A stretch of DNA of 64,000 nucleotides from Agrobacterium tumefaciens (GTDB taxonomy: Bacteria; Pseudomonadota; Alphaproteobacteria; Rhizobiales; Rhizobiaceae). The DNA is taken from positions 1,178,001-1,242,000 of the forward strand of contig CP048469.1 in assembly GCA_025559845.1 (NCBI GenBank), read 5' to 3'. The notes under the pieces were generated by a model. That model was not told the origin of the DNA, did no database searches, and saw nothing but the letters and a program-made list of their open reading frames with translations. A program made the translations under genes and the position numbers. Within the stretch, counting starts at the first letter, position 1, and each line of letters opens with the position of its first letter. Of the stretch, positions 8,837 through 18,532 are shown in pieces.

Positions 8837-9365
8837 ATCTCATTCCACTGAAGACAACCTGCAGCCAGCAGCTTCCGCAACACAACGCAGGTGTTATCTC
8901 CGTCAGCTCGTATTTAAACGTTAGCGCGAATCTTTCAAATTACCCCATCGTCAAGTTGCGAAAAACAATCTAGGATAAGTCATATAGTCTTTTGGTTGCG
9001 TTTTATTATCAGTCACTTACATTCGGAAACAATAAGAAACATAGGGGCGCCAGGCTCCGATTTCCGTGTTGAGACGGCATTTCCGACGAGACGTCACACG
9101 GATCACGCATACCCCCGACATGATTGTCCGGGTGGCGCAAGACTGGAGGGGAGATGCGAGAAATTCTCCTCCCGCTTTAGCCTCATCGGCTGGAAATTGA
9201 AGATCGTCGGCATGCCTGCCTCGCCTCACCAGCGAGGATCGCGACTTGCCGCCGCAAAATTCATGGGATGCGTTTGAAGCATCCACCGATTTGCACGGGA
9301 GATTTCATATCAGATAAAATTCTGCTTTTTCAATTATTTGCAAGTCTTGTGCGGGGGCACGTTTG
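8837..9365. other. Intergenic region upstream of the autotransporter
   Basis: About 530 bp without a convincing gene; a minus-strand frame at 9017-9286 has no coding character. The stretch 8920-9050 is AT-rich compared with the surroundings and is a plausible site for divergent promoters. I see no clear operator or RNA element. Confidence 0.4.
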
Positions 9366-12035
9366 ATGCGTAATTCGAGACAGAACAGAATACCCGGTTT
9401 CTTTTCCTTTTCGCACTCCGGTGCATTTCAGTTGAAGCTTGGACTGCCGCTTACCAGCGCCTTGCTCTTCTTTCCCTACACGGGAACGGCACTTGCCGAT
9501 TGTACACCGACCACGCCGTCTTCTGGCGATACGGTTGTCTGTGATGGCAATCCGGCGGGCTTCACCACAACCGGCCTGGGCAGCCTGAATGTCCAGATAC
9601 AACAGGGCACCAACCTGAATGGTCCGTTCACGGCCAGCACGATGGGCACTCTGACGGTCGACTCCTCGGGCAATCTGCAGAGCGTCGGCATCACCGATGT
9701 CAGTAGACTCGTCTTCGACAACCGCGGCACCATCAATGGTGGTCTGGTGGTGAGTGGCGATGGCACCTATATCGTCCACAACTACGCCAACTCCTTCATC
9801 AATTCGGCCTTCAGCTTCACCGGCAACAGCACCAACGTCATCACCAATGACGGCACGCTGAACAATGGCATCACCATCAATGGCGACGGCCAGACCAACA
9901 TCACCAACAACACTGGAGCATCGCTGAACAGCGGTATCTTCGTGACCGGCGCCAGCCAGACCTACGTGCAGAACTACGGCACGATCCAGAGCAACATCTC
10001 GCTCGGAACGGGCAATGACACGATCATCAACTACGATCCGGGCCAGATTAACGGCAGCGTCTCGCAAGGCTCCGGCAACGATATTTTCGACATGCGCGGC
10101 GGCCGCGTCAGCGCAACGGTCAATCAGGACGATGGCGACGACCAGTTTCGGCTGTCCGGCGGCGAAGTCACGGGATCGCTGGTAGCGGGTTCCGGCGCCG
10201 ATTCCATGGTCTGGATCGGCGGTCTGATCGGCGGTATCGACATGGGTACCGACAACGACACGGCCTATTTCTCCGGTCTCACCGATGAACATCTCCGCGG
10301 CATTCAGATCGATGGTGGTCTCGGCACAGACATTCTGACCTGGTCGAATACCAAGGGCAGCAATCCGGGACGTTTGATCAACTGGGAACGTATCGAACTG
10401 ACGAACGGCTCCGACCTGACGATGAACAACACCCTGACACTGGGGGACACTGGAACTCTGACGGGTGGTCTCGTCATTGACGGTTCCAGCTATCTGCGAG
10501 CCGGTAGCGGCACGTGGAGCATCAACCCGGCGGTTGGCGGCAATCTGGTTCAGGTGCAAAACTCAGGTTTCATCGATCTGACCAACGGTTCCAACTCGAC
10601 ATCGGACAGCCTCACCATTGTCGGCAATTATCGCGGTTTTGGCGGCCAGCTCTGGCTCAATACCGTGCTGGCGAGCGATAGCTCCCCCTCCGATAAGCTG
10701 GTGATTTCCAACGGCACGACATCGGGCACCACCGGCCTCGTCGTCACCAATGTCGGTGGCGCCGGTGCGGAGACGACGCAGAACGGTATTCTCGTCGTGG
10801 AAGCCATTAACGGTGCGACCACAGGCTCGGGCACCTTCAATCTCGCCCGCCGTGCCTCTGCCGGTATCTACGAATACCAGCTCGTTCAGGGCGGCGTGAC
10901 CAGTGGCACCGAAAACAACTGGTACCTGCGCAACAACTTCCAGGGCATTGATGCCAGCAACCCGAACCTGCCTGACTGGCTGCTGCCGGGTGGCGGTGGC
11001 GAAGAAGGTGGCGGTGACAATGGTGGCGGTTCGGGCGGCGGCGGCAGCGGTGGCGGCGGTGACGACGGCGATGGCGGCATCACGCTGATCCGTCCTGAAG
11101 TCCCGATCCTCAGCGCGACGCCAACTGTTGTTCGCGGCCTGCTGCGCGTCGCGCTTGGCACGTTCCATGAGCGTCACGGCGAACAGGCCTGGTTCGGTGA
11201 CGAAGCGGACAAGGATATCGTCTGGACCCGCTTCTTCGGCGATCAATACCGTCAGGACCTCAGCTCCTTTGCCGATCAGCGCTTCAAGGGCAACCAGTGG
11301 GGCCTGCAGTTCGGTGCGCCGGTCTATCGTGCCGAACATGATGATGGCCAGCTTGATACCTTTGGTGTGATGGCCGGTTATGCGCGCGGCTGGGGCGATA
11401 TGCGCGCCCGAAACATCTACGACCGGGTCATCGAAATCGGCAACATCGATGTCGACGCCTATAGCCTTGGTGCCTACTGGACGCACACCTGGGAAGACGA
11501 GTCCTACATCGACGCCATTCTCATGCATTCCTGGCTCAGCATCGATACGGACTCGGTTGCCGATTACAGCACCAGCTTCCACGGCCGAGAATGGACGGCT
11601 TCGCTGGAGGCCGGCAAGAAGTTCGATATTTCCGAAAACTGGGTTATCGAACCACAGGCGCAGATTTACTGGCAGTACCAGAATTTCAACGAGGCCAACG
11701 ATCCGGGCGGCCGGATCAGCTACGATAACAACGATTCCTGGACTGGCCGTATCGGCATGCGTCTGGAAGGCGACTACACGATCAACGAGCGACCGTTCAG
11801 CCCCTTCGTGCTGGCCAATGTCTGGCATCAGTTCAAGGCCAGCGACACGATCCACTTCAATGAAACCGCTATTCGCCCGTCCTGGGAAGAAACCAGCCTC
11901 GAACTCGGCGTAGGCTTCACCACCAAGGTCTCGGAAAACGCCTCGATCTATGCGAACGCGTCTTACGAGTTCAACCTCGGCGGCGAAGACTTCCGCCTAT
12001 TCTCCGGCCGCGTAGGCGCCCGCATCGTCTGGTGA
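9366..12035 (+). CDS. Autotransporter outer-membrane beta-barrel protein
   Basis: 889 residues. A long signal sequence (hydrophobic core LPLTSALLFFPY, cleavage near ALA-D) is followed by a Ser/Thr/Asn/Gly-rich passenger of about 520 residues whose short repeated strands (NGGLVVSGDG, NNGITINGDGQTN) predict a parallel beta-helix. A Gly-rich linker (residues about 540-570, including GGGSGGGGSGGGG) joins it to a C-terminal autotransporter barrel of about 290 residues ending in Trp after VGARIV. It is a type Va secreted surface protein. The passenger has no recognised protease or lipase triad, so adhesion is the simplest guess. A TTG at 9363 precedes the ATG used. Confidence 0.9.
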   Translation: MRNSRQNRIPGFFSFSHSGAFQLKLGLPLTSALLFFPYTGTALADCTPTTPSSGDTVVCDGNPAGFTTTGLGSLNVQIQQGTNLNGPFTASTMGTLTVDSSGNLQSVGITDVSRLVFDNRGTINGGLVVSGDGTYIVHNYANSFINSAFSFTGNSTNVITNDGTLNNGITINGDGQTNITNNTGASLNSGIFVTGASQTYVQNYGTIQSNISLGTGNDTIINYDPGQINGSVSQGSGNDIFDMRGGRVSATVNQDDGDDQFRLSGGEVTGSLVAGSGADSMVWIGGLIGGIDMGTDNDTAYFSGLTDEHLRGIQIDGGLGTDILTWSNTKGSNPGRLINWERIELTNGSDLTMNNTLTLGDTGTLTGGLVIDGSSYLRAGSGTWSINPAVGGNLVQVQNSGFIDLTNGSNSTSDSLTIVGNYRGFGGQLWLNTVLASDSSPSDKLVISNGTTSGTTGLVVTNVGGAGAETTQNGILVVEAINGATTGSGTFNLARRASAGIYEYQLVQGGVTSGTENNWYLRNNFQGIDASNPNLPDWLLPGGGGEEGGGDNGGGSGGGGSGGGGDDGDGGITLIRPEVPILSATPTVVRGLLRVALGTFHERHGEQAWFGDEADKDIVWTRFFGDQYRQDLSSFADQRFKGNQWGLQFGAPVYRAEHDDGQLDTFGVMAGYARGWGDMRARNIYDRVIEIGNIDVDAYSLGAYWTHTWEDESYIDAILMHSWLSIDTDSVADYSTSFHGREWTASLEAGKKFDISENWVIEPQAQIYWQYQNFNEANDPGGRISYDNNDSWTGRIGMRLEGDYTINERPFSPFVLANVWHQFKASDTIHFNETAIRPSWEETSLELGVGFTTKVSENASIYANASYEFNLGGEDFRLFSGRVGARIVW

Positions 12036-12046
12036 TGCAAAACAAC

Positions 12047-12081
12047 GGTCGCGCCTGACGTTCCAAACGACAGGCACGACC
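12047..12081 (+). terminator. Hairpin after the autotransporter gene
   Basis: An 11-bp stem with one mismatch (GGTCGCGCCTG/CAGGCACGACC) and a 13-nt loop, beginning 12 bases after the stop codon. The T-run is weak (GGTTCATTC), so it may act as a terminator or only as a 3'-end stabiliser. The rest of the gap to 12297 holds nothing I can name. Confidence 0.45.
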
Positions 12082-12297
12082 GGTTCATTCTGGACAATCC
12101 ATGCAGGGCCTGACCTTCAGGCCGATGATCGCTTACAGCATTAACGCCACGACGCGGACGTGGAAATCCGCGTGCAATGCGACAGCTCCGTCCCCGCATG
12201 CGAGAAAGAACGGGCAGGGAAGGCGCCTCCCTCGTGGCAAGCATCTTCATGGCGAGGTTTTGCTAACTCGACCGAGAAGAGACTTCAGCCATCGCTC

Positions 12298-12756
12298 TTA
12301 TTTTAACGTCAGAACCATATCCCAGCGATCCAGCCCCACGCCATAACCATCCGGCGTAACCTCGGTCATGACAAAGCCGAACTTCTCGTAGAAGCCTTTG
12401 GTGTGCTGGCTGGTGTTCAAGGTAATGCTGTCGACATCGGGCAGGTTTCTGGCAAGCTCGAGCCGCGCCTGCGTCAGCAGTCGCCCGACACCCTTGCGAT
12501 GATGATCGCGCGCCACCATGCCCCACGACAAAAACGCCGTCCTTTTCTCCGGTAAGGTCTCCAGCCCACCGCAGGCAATGATGCCAGTGCCATCCTCAAA
12601 CACCAGATAAGGGCGCTGCAGGGCAAGTCCCGTCAGGAATTCTGCATACTGCGCGCGTTCCTCTTCGGCGAAGAAATACGGGACATTGCTGTCAAAGACA
12701 GCAAGGCAGGCTGTGCTATCTTCGAGATGATAGGGCCGAGACGAAATCGATTGCAC
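12298..12756 (-). CDS. GNAT-family N-acetyltransferase
   Basis: 152 residues with a standard GNAT fold: SWGMVARDHHRKGVGRLL is motif A, the CoA pyrophosphate-binding loop, and ITLNTSQHTKGFYEKFGF is motif B. Substrate not determined. It lies between the autotransporter and the MarR gene, on the minus strand, with its own start at 12756. Confidence 0.85.
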   Translation of the reverse strand: MQSISSRPYHLEDSTACLAVFDSNVPYFFAEEERAQYAEFLTGLALQRPYLVFEDGTGIIACGGLETLPEKRTAFLSWGMVARDHHRKGVGRLLTQARLELARNLPDVDSITLNTSQHTKGFYEKFGFVMTEVTPDGYGVGLDRWDMVLTLK

Positions 12757-12863
12757 TGGTCCAACCAGACTTTGAGTTCAGATGAGGGGAAACTAGCCGA
12801 AGCAGCCAACAGCTGCAAAAGCTGGCGGCGGCCGCGGAGACCTGTGGCTATTGTTCCCGACAG

Positions 12864-13316
12864 TTAACCCCGGTCAAACAAGGCAATCCGTTCGATCAGT
12901 TCGCTGGCTTCCAGCAATTGTTTCTGTTCGTCGGCCGTCAGCGTCGCCTGCATGGCGGTTTCGAGCCATTTTTCGCGGGTTTTGCGGCTTTGGGACAGAA
13001 CGTTTTTCCCTTCGTCGGAAAGCGCAATCCAGACTTTCCGGCGGTCCTGTTCGTCCGGGGTTCGGGTAATCAGTCGCTGTGCTTCAAGGTCTCGCAACAG
13101 TGCGGCGACATTGGCGGAGGACATGCTTTCGGCGGCTGAGAGCATGGTTGGTGTGACGCGTCCGCCCATTCTGTCGATCAGGCCGACGATCAGCATTCTG
13201 GACCATGACACTTCGTCGCTCTGGGCTTCCTTGCGCAACCGTCTGGCCAGAAGCGTCAGTCGCGACCGCAATTTCGATATGTCCCCGTCGTCCACCTGTC
13301 TGTCCTTGCTGACCAT
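12864..13316 (-). CDS. MarR-family transcriptional regulator
   Basis: 150 residues with the winged helix-turn-helix layout of MarR proteins: the recognition region is LSAAESMSSANVAALLRDLE and the wing is ITRTPDEQDRRKVWIALSDEG (the DxR wing signature). It is divergent from surE with 73 bp between the starts. A perfect 12-bp palindrome in this gap is the natural operator candidate, so it probably represses itself and surE. The inducer is unknown. Confidence 0.88.
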   Translation of the reverse strand: MVSKDRQVDDGDISKLRSRLTLLARRLRKEAQSDEVSWSRMLIVGLIDRMGGRVTPTMLSAAESMSSANVAALLRDLEAQRLITRTPDEQDRRKVWIALSDEGKNVLSQSRKTREKWLETAMQATLTADEQKQLLEASELIERIALFDRG

Positions 13317-13342
13317 TTGAATTCGGCAGTTGGAGATTTACC

Positions 13343-13354
13343 TAACATATGTTA
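13343..13354. promoter_or_regulatory. Palindromic operator candidate, marR-surE intergenic region
   Basis: TAACATATGTTA is a perfect 12-bp palindrome, 26 bp from the marR start and 35 bp from the surE start. Size and position fit a MarR dimer site that blocks both divergent promoters. Confidence 0.55.
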
Positions 13355-13389
13355 GCTAATGATTTATAGTTAAATAGAAAGTTGAGCCC

Positions 13390-14220
13390 ATGATTGCTTC
13401 CTCCGGCCGTATCCGGCGTGTTTTGCTGACCAATGATGATGGCATCGATGCACCGGGATTGGCCACACTCAGGCAGGTGGCGGAAGAGATCGCCGATGAA
13501 GTCTGGGTTGTCGCTCCAGATCACGATCAAAGCGGTAGCGCCCAGTCCCTAAGCCTGCATGCGCCGTTGAGAGTGACGGAGAGGGGGGACAGAACGTTTT
13601 CGATTTCCGGAACTCCCGCTGACTGCGTTGTCATGGCGCTTCGCCATCTGATGCCAAGCCCGCCGGATTTACTGTTATCAGGCATCAACCGTGGTGCAAA
13701 TCTCGGTGTTGAAACGGTGTTTTCCGGAACGGTCGGTGCCGCCATGACGGGACTGCTGCTCGGCGTTCCCTCGATCGCTCTGAGCCAGGCCTTTTCAGAC
13801 CGGTTCGCCGTTCGCTGGCCAACGGCAAGGGCGCTGGCGCCGGATGTCATCATGAAGGCTGTGCGGGGAACGTGGAGCGGCAAGGTGTGCCTCAACATCA
13901 ATTTTCCCGATGCCGATCCGGGTGAGGCGGGCCCCTGTGTCGTCGCACGGCAGGGTGCCGGTCTTCTGAACGATGTGAAGGTGGTCTCCGGTACCGATCC
14001 GCGCAATATCGGTTATCACTGGCTGAAACTGGAACGGCTTGCTGAGAAGGACGACGACCGGTCCGAGACCGAGATTATCCGTCGCGGCGCGATCTCTATC
14101 ACGCCGCTGGCGTTCGACCGCACGGCATCCGAAAGCCTGGATTTTGCGACCACGCGTCCTTCGAGTTCCGAAGTCTCTCAGACCATACCCGTTGCTTGTC
14201 TATCGGCACATCCAGAATGA
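13390..14220 (+). CDS. surE: 5'/3'-nucleotidase SurE
   Basis: 276 residues, metal-dependent nucleotidase. The N-terminal metal-binding motif LLTNDDGIDAPG, the phosphate site SLSLHAPLRV, and LLSGINRGANLG and SGTVGAAM are all present. It removes phosphate from nucleoside monophosphates. The housekeeping rhizobial surE normally sits beside serS and pcm; this copy does not, and instead faces a MarR regulator, so it is likely a second, inducible copy. The C-terminal 50 residues diverge from the core family. Confidence 0.88.
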   Translation: MIASSGRIRRVLLTNDDGIDAPGLATLRQVAEEIADEVWVVAPDHDQSGSAQSLSLHAPLRVTERGDRTFSISGTPADCVVMALRHLMPSPPDLLLSGINRGANLGVETVFSGTVGAAMTGLLLGVPSIALSQAFSDRFAVRWPTARALAPDVIMKAVRGTWSGKVCLNINFPDADPGEAGPCVVARQGAGLLNDVKVVSGTDPRNIGYHWLKLERLAEKDDDRSETEIIRRGAISITPLAFDRTASESLDFATTRPSSSEVSQTIPVACLSAHPE

Positions 14221-14228
14221 TGTACCGC

Positions 14229-14678
14229 TCACAAAAGACGCAGCTTGTAACCGATATGGGTTGGTTCAAAGCCCAGCCGGTCGTAGAACCGGTGCGCGTC
14301 GGGGCGTGCCTTGTCGGTTGTCAGTTGCACCAGCGCGCATCCTTGCGAGCGGCTGTAATCGATGGCCCATTTGAACATCGCTTCGCCAATCTGCTCGTTT
14401 CGCCTGCTCTGGGCAACACGCACCGCTTCGATCTGGGCGCGCTTTGCGCCGCCGCGTGACAGGCCGGGAATGACGGTCAGCTGAAACGTTCCGACAATCT
14501 CGTCGCCGTCTTCCGCAACACACAGGAACTGGTTGGCATCGCCGGTGATGTCACGAAACGCGGCTCGGTATCGCTCCATATCTTCTGGTTGGGTCGATTC
14601 CCGGCTGGCGCCCAGCACGTCATTGGCAAGCAGGTCGATAATCGCCGGCAGATCGGCCTCGATGGCTTTGCGAAACAT
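14229..14678 (-). CDS. GNAT-family N-acetyltransferase
   Basis: 149 residues from the ATG at 14678 (a TTG at 14690 would add four). Motif A is IEAVRVAQSRRNEQIGEAMF and the C-terminal motif is DAHRFYDRLGFEPTHIGYKL, typical of the small single-domain GNATs related to PhnO and aminoglycoside-like acetyltransferases. Substrate unknown. It converges on surE. Confidence 0.85.
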   Translation of the reverse strand: MFRKAIEADLPAIIDLLANDVLGASRESTQPEDMERYRAAFRDITGDANQFLCVAEDGDEIVGTFQLTVIPGLSRGGAKRAQIEAVRVAQSRRNEQIGEAMFKWAIDYSRSQGCALVQLTTDKARPDAHRFYDRLGFEPTHIGYKLRLL

Positions 14679-14753
14679 CAATGGCGCCAAGACCTGTATC
14701 CTTTTTTGCCAAAATATCGGAACGGCCGGACCCTAAACCGGTGAGGCGGCCAG

Positions 14754-15392
14754 TCAATGCAAATCCCTGGTGTAGACGAATTTTGGCATGCTCCAGCCAA
14801 AGCGGATGGCGAGGAGACGCAACACCAGGCCAAGCCCCATGGCGAGGAGGGTGGAGAGCGTGTGCGACAGCCCGAGATGCGGTGCGGCCAGATAAACCAG
14901 GCCGGTGAACACCGATACGGTGGCATAAAGTTGCGAGCGGAACAGCAGCGGCACCTCGTTGCAAAGGATGTCACGTAACACGCCGCCAAGGCATCCGGTC
15001 AGCATGCCCGCCGCCACCACAACAACCAGCGGCTGGTTCATGGTCAGCGCAATCTGGCAACCGATGACGGTGAAGACCACCAGTCCTATCGCATCGAGAA
15101 ACAGGAACATCTTGCGCAGATGATGCATGTATCGCGCCAGCGGTATCGTCGCCAGAGCCGACAGGCCCGTGACCAGCAGGTAGCTGGGGTTTGCCACCCA
15201 TGACAAGGGATGGTGGTTCAGCAACACATCCCGCACCGTGCCGCCGCCAAGAGCGGTGATGCAGCCGAGCAGGAAGACACCGATCCAGTCCATTTCGCGG
15301 CGCCCGGCGGCGAGGGCTGCGGTCATCGCCTCCGCGACGATGGCAACGAGATAGAGAATATGGACGATGTCGCTGGCGGGCGACGCGCTCAT
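14754..15392 (-). CDS. TRIC-like cation channel (UPF0126/YadS family)
   Basis: 212 residues with seven predicted membrane segments in two UPF0126 repeats. Each repeat carries the Gly-rich helix-breaking motif: ALGGGTVRDVLL in the first and CLGGVLRDILCNEVPLL in the second. The family includes bacterial trimeric K+-permeable channels, so an inner-membrane cation channel is inferred. It lies 40 bp downstream of the PBP gene on the minus strand. Confidence 0.88.
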   Translation of the reverse strand: MSASPASDIVHILYLVAIVAEAMTAALAAGRREMDWIGVFLLGCITALGGGTVRDVLLNHHPLSWVANPSYLLVTGLSALATIPLARYMHHLRKMFLFLDAIGLVVFTVIGCQIALTMNQPLVVVVAAGMLTGCLGGVLRDILCNEVPLLFRSQLYATVSVFTGLVYLAAPHLGLSHTLSTLLAMGLGLVLRLLAIRFGWSMPKFVYTRDLH

Positions 15393-15432
15393 CGAAAACC
15401 ACCTGAAAATTCAATCATGTCTGCAGATACCC

Positions 15433-17169
15433 TCAATAGTTCATCAGCGGAGATGCCTGCTGGTCTCCGAATGAGGGGCGAACGCCGAGAAGTGGCGCGG
15501 CCCGCGTAATGATATCGCGCACCATGGGCGCGGCGTTGTAAGCGGCCAGCCGCCCGCCGCGCTCGCCGGAAAGCGGAGCGTCGACGATGGTGAGAACCAC
15601 GTAACGGGGCCGGTGCATGGGGAAGGCGGCAAGGAACGTGTTGAAGTTCAGGTTCTTGGCGTATCTGCCATTGATGACCTTTTCCGCCGTTCCGGTCTTG
15701 CCGCCAACATCGAATCCCGCGACCTGTGCGTTTCGGCCGGAGCCCTGCGTGCCGTTATAGGCGAAGAGTTCACGCATCTTGGCGCTGGTGGCGGCCTCGA
15801 TCACCCGTGTCCCGTCCATCTGGCTGCGGGCATTGCTGCCGGCGATAAAGGTCGGATGACGGAACATGCCGCCATTGACGAGGGCCGCAGCGGCGGCGGC
15901 TGTCTGCAGCGGTGTTGTCGCCAGACCGTGCCCGAAGGAAATTGTCGCGGAATTGATCTTCTTCCAGTGTCTGGGCGCCGTGGGCGAGGCCACCTCCGGC
16001 AATTCCGTCTGCAGGCGTGACAGCAGGCCCAGCCTGGAAAGAAACCGCTGGTGATTGTCCAGTCCCACCAGATCGGCGACCTTGGCGGTGCCAATGTTGG
16101 AGGAATACCGAAACACCTCGCGAATTGTCAGCGGCCGGCCGCGACCGTGAAAATCGCGGATGAGGAAACCGCCCATTTTCAGGGGGCGGGAGGCATCGAT
16201 CACCGAATTGAGACCCACCACACCGGCATCCAGCCCCATGGCGAGTGTAAAGGCCTTGAAGGTCGAGCCCATTTCCACCGCGGAATTGCTCATGCGGTTA
16301 AACCACCCCTTTTCGTAGTCCTTGTCGATTGCGCCATCCGCAAGGCGGCGTGAGGGTTCGTTCGGGTCGTAATCGGGGGCGGAGGCCATCGCCAGCACCT
16401 CGCCGGTGTCGACATCGATCACAACCGCGCCAGCCGCTTCCGCCTGATAGTTCTTCATGGCATCGACAACCACGGTGTGCACGATGCTCTGTACACGCAG
16501 ATCGATGGAGAGCCTGACGGGTTTCAGGTCCGTAGCATCCGTCAGGCCGATATCGCGCAGATCCGCCAGACCCTGCCGGTCGAGATAACGCTCGATACCT
16601 GCCAGCCCCTGATTGTCGATGTTGACGTGCCCGACAATATGCGACGCCACCGGCCCGCCGGGGTAAAAGCGCCGCTTCTCCGGCCTGAAGCCGACACCGG
16701 GAATGCCAAGCCGCATGATCTCGGCCTGCTGTCGGGGGGTAAGCTGTCGCCTGATCCACTGAAAGCCGGTGTCGGAGGTAAGCTTGCGGTGCAGATCCGC
16801 CCAGTCGAGACCGGGAATGACCGAAGCGAGCTTTTCAATTGCCTCATTCGGGTCCACCACGCGGCGCGGTTCCGCATAAAGCGACACGAGATTGACATCC
16901 GTTGCGATGAGCTGGCCGTGCCGGTCGACAATATCGGGGCGTGAGGCAATGGCGCCGGGCGATCGTGGAATGCTCGCGGTCGTGTCGCTCTCGGAGACCT
17001 GACCATAGTGGATAAGCCGCGCCGCAATCACCCCGTAACCGATGGCGAAAGCGGCAAACAGCAGCGCCACACGCTGACGATGCCGGACCGGCGATGTTCG
17101 CCGAGTTTTTTTGGGCGATAGAACAAGCTTGCCAATGGCACCTTTGCGGGTGCGGACGATCAACGACAT
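15433..17169 (-). CDS. FtsI-like class B penicillin-binding protein
   Basis: 578 residues. A short cytoplasmic Lys/Arg-rich tail, one membrane anchor (residues about 33-52), a PBP dimerisation domain, and a transpeptidase domain with all three motifs: STFK (near residue 300), SSN (near 355) and KTG within GGKTGTAEK (near 490). Class B PBPs crosslink septal or side-wall peptidoglycan in the periplasm. It is not next to mraZ/mraW or mur genes, so it is a paralog outside the division cluster. An L,D-transpeptidase gene lies 1.6 kb away. Confidence 0.9.
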   Translation of the reverse strand: MSLIVRTRKGAIGKLVLSPKKTRRTSPVRHRQRVALLFAAFAIGYGVIAARLIHYGQVSESDTTASIPRSPGAIASRPDIVDRHGQLIATDVNLVSLYAEPRRVVDPNEAIEKLASVIPGLDWADLHRKLTSDTGFQWIRRQLTPRQQAEIMRLGIPGVGFRPEKRRFYPGGPVASHIVGHVNIDNQGLAGIERYLDRQGLADLRDIGLTDATDLKPVRLSIDLRVQSIVHTVVVDAMKNYQAEAAGAVVIDVDTGEVLAMASAPDYDPNEPSRRLADGAIDKDYEKGWFNRMSNSAVEMGSTFKAFTLAMGLDAGVVGLNSVIDASRPLKMGGFLIRDFHGRGRPLTIREVFRYSSNIGTAKVADLVGLDNHQRFLSRLGLLSRLQTELPEVASPTAPRHWKKINSATISFGHGLATTPLQTAAAAAALVNGGMFRHPTFIAGSNARSQMDGTRVIEAATSAKMRELFAYNGTQGSGRNAQVAGFDVGGKTGTAEKVINGRYAKNLNFNTFLAAFPMHRPRYVVLTIVDAPLSGERGGRLAAYNAAPMVRDIITRAAPLLGVRPSFGDQQASPLMNY

Positions 17170-17326
17170 GAAATTACTCCACGCTCATGCATCGGGGGCA
17201 GGGTGGGCCTGTGGGCAGGTCGAACCGGCATCCGCACACGCGCCTGACAGGGTCTGTCATCAGGCATTCTACACGGCGGAAAATCGCGCAGAATTCGGCA
17301 ATCGCGCAGGCCCAGTCTGCGCATAA

Positions 17327-18178
17327 TCAGGAACGCCATAACGGCTTGAGGCTTTCGCTGATGAAGTCCATGGCAACGCGGATGCGCGGCGTGTCGCGCA
17401 CGTCTTCATGGATCACCAGCCAGACATCGATGCTGACGCCGGGATCAAGCGCGTCAAACCTGACGAGGCCGTGTTCGGCGGCGAGATATGCGGGCAGCAG
17501 CGCCACTCCGGCACCACCGGCGGCAGCGGCCGCCTGGATGCGCAGATCGTTGCTGCACATGAACACCTCGTCAGCCGAAAGCCTGTCATCCAGCCAGCGA
17601 TGGTGGTCCGACCCGCGCATCGTGTCGTCATAGCTGATGTAGAGCGGGCTGCCGTTTCGCGTCAGATAGGCGGGGCTGGCATAGAGGAAATAGGACAATT
17701 GCCCGAGGCGGCGGGCCACAAGCGTGGCTTCGCTCGGTCGCTTCAGGCTGATGGAAACATCCGCTTCGCCCTTGGAAAGCGACATGGCCTCCATGGTGCC
17801 GACCAGGCGAAGCCGAACGTCCGGGTGCTGCATCTGCAGCGTGGCAATATGTGGGGCAATGAAACTGTAAAGCAGGGAGGGCGGGGCAGATACCACGACG
17901 TCCCCCTCTATGCCACTCTGGCCACTGCAGGCGCAGCGGCTCAGCGCAAAGGCCGACTGGCTCATCTCCTCGGCGAAATTCGCCACGTCGCGGCCCATGG
18001 TTGTCAGGACATAGGATCGTGGCCTGCGATCCACGAGCTTGACAGACAACGCTGTTTCCAGTGACGCGATGCGGCGACTGACGGTGGTGTGGTCAACGCG
18101 CAGCGCCTTGGCGGTTGCCGTAATCGAGCCATGGTGTGCGAAGGCGGAGAAAAAGCGCAGATCTTCCCAATCGACCAT
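17327..18178 (-). CDS. LysR-family transcriptional regulator
   Basis: 283 residues. The N-terminal helix-turn-helix (FFSAFAHHGSITATAKALRV, then VSRRIASLE) is followed by a LysR substrate-binding domain starting near residue 90. A Cys pair (SRCACSGQSG) sits in the linker, which is unusual and could be redox-sensitive. It lies downstream of the glycine-riboswitch small ORF on the same strand, with a 128-bp gap, so its own promoter is likely. Target unknown. Confidence 0.87.
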   Translation of the reverse strand: MVDWEDLRFFSAFAHHGSITATAKALRVDHTTVSRRIASLETALSVKLVDRRPRSYVLTTMGRDVANFAEEMSQSAFALSRCACSGQSGIEGDVVVSAPPSLLYSFIAPHIATLQMQHPDVRLRLVGTMEAMSLSKGEADVSISLKRPSEATLVARRLGQLSYFLYASPAYLTRNGSPLYISYDDTMRGSDHHRWLDDRLSADEVFMCSNDLRIQAAAAAGGAGVALLPAYLAAEHGLVRFDALDPGVSIDVWLVIHEDVRDTPRIRVAMDFISESLKPLWRS

Positions 18179-18306
18179 TTTGATATTCCTGATAGCGAGA
18201 TTGTGGAACGGGAGGAGCGTCGGCCATCGTCACGACAGGGCAGGGTCACGGCATGGCTTGCGCCACGCCAGTCCGGTGCCGTTATCGCGAAACGCCGCGA
18301 GGCCGT

Positions 18307-18498
18307 TCAGTTCCTGAAGGGAAGCGGGGTGAAACGTCGTGGCTGTTTCAGGTCGCCATGCGCATCGGCTGGCTGGATTTCAGCCGGCATGCGTAAATCA
18401 TGCAGGGTTAATGCCCGCGCAGCAGGTTTCCATGAACGATGTCTTGAGATGGCGATAACGTGCATCATTGTCGATGGGGAAGGGTGACTTCCAGGCAT
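18307..18498 (-). CDS. Small ORF (63 aa) downstream of the glycine riboswitch
   Basis: The ATG at 18498 lies five bases after a strong ribosome binding site (AAGGAG, 18509-18504) and about 37 bases after the second aptamer. The product starts MPGSHPSPST, is basic and Pro-rich, and has no membrane segment or known domain. It is not a fragment of GcvT, GcvH, GcvP or a glycine transporter that I can recognise. Longer in-frame starts would lie inside the riboswitch. It could be a real riboswitch-controlled small protein, a leader peptide, or a remnant. Confidence 0.45.
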   Translation of the reverse strand: MPGSHPSPSTMMHVIAISRHRSWKPAARALTLHDLRMPAEIQPADAHGDLKQPRRFTPLPFRN

Positions 18499-18532
18499 AG
18501 GTGCTCCTTGCCCGTCTTTCCGGGCCTCTGGC

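Noticed and set aside
9330..11855. Two long minus-strand frames across the autotransporter gene
   Set aside because: The plus-strand product has a signal peptide, beta-helix passenger and barrel; the antisense frames have no recognisable domain.
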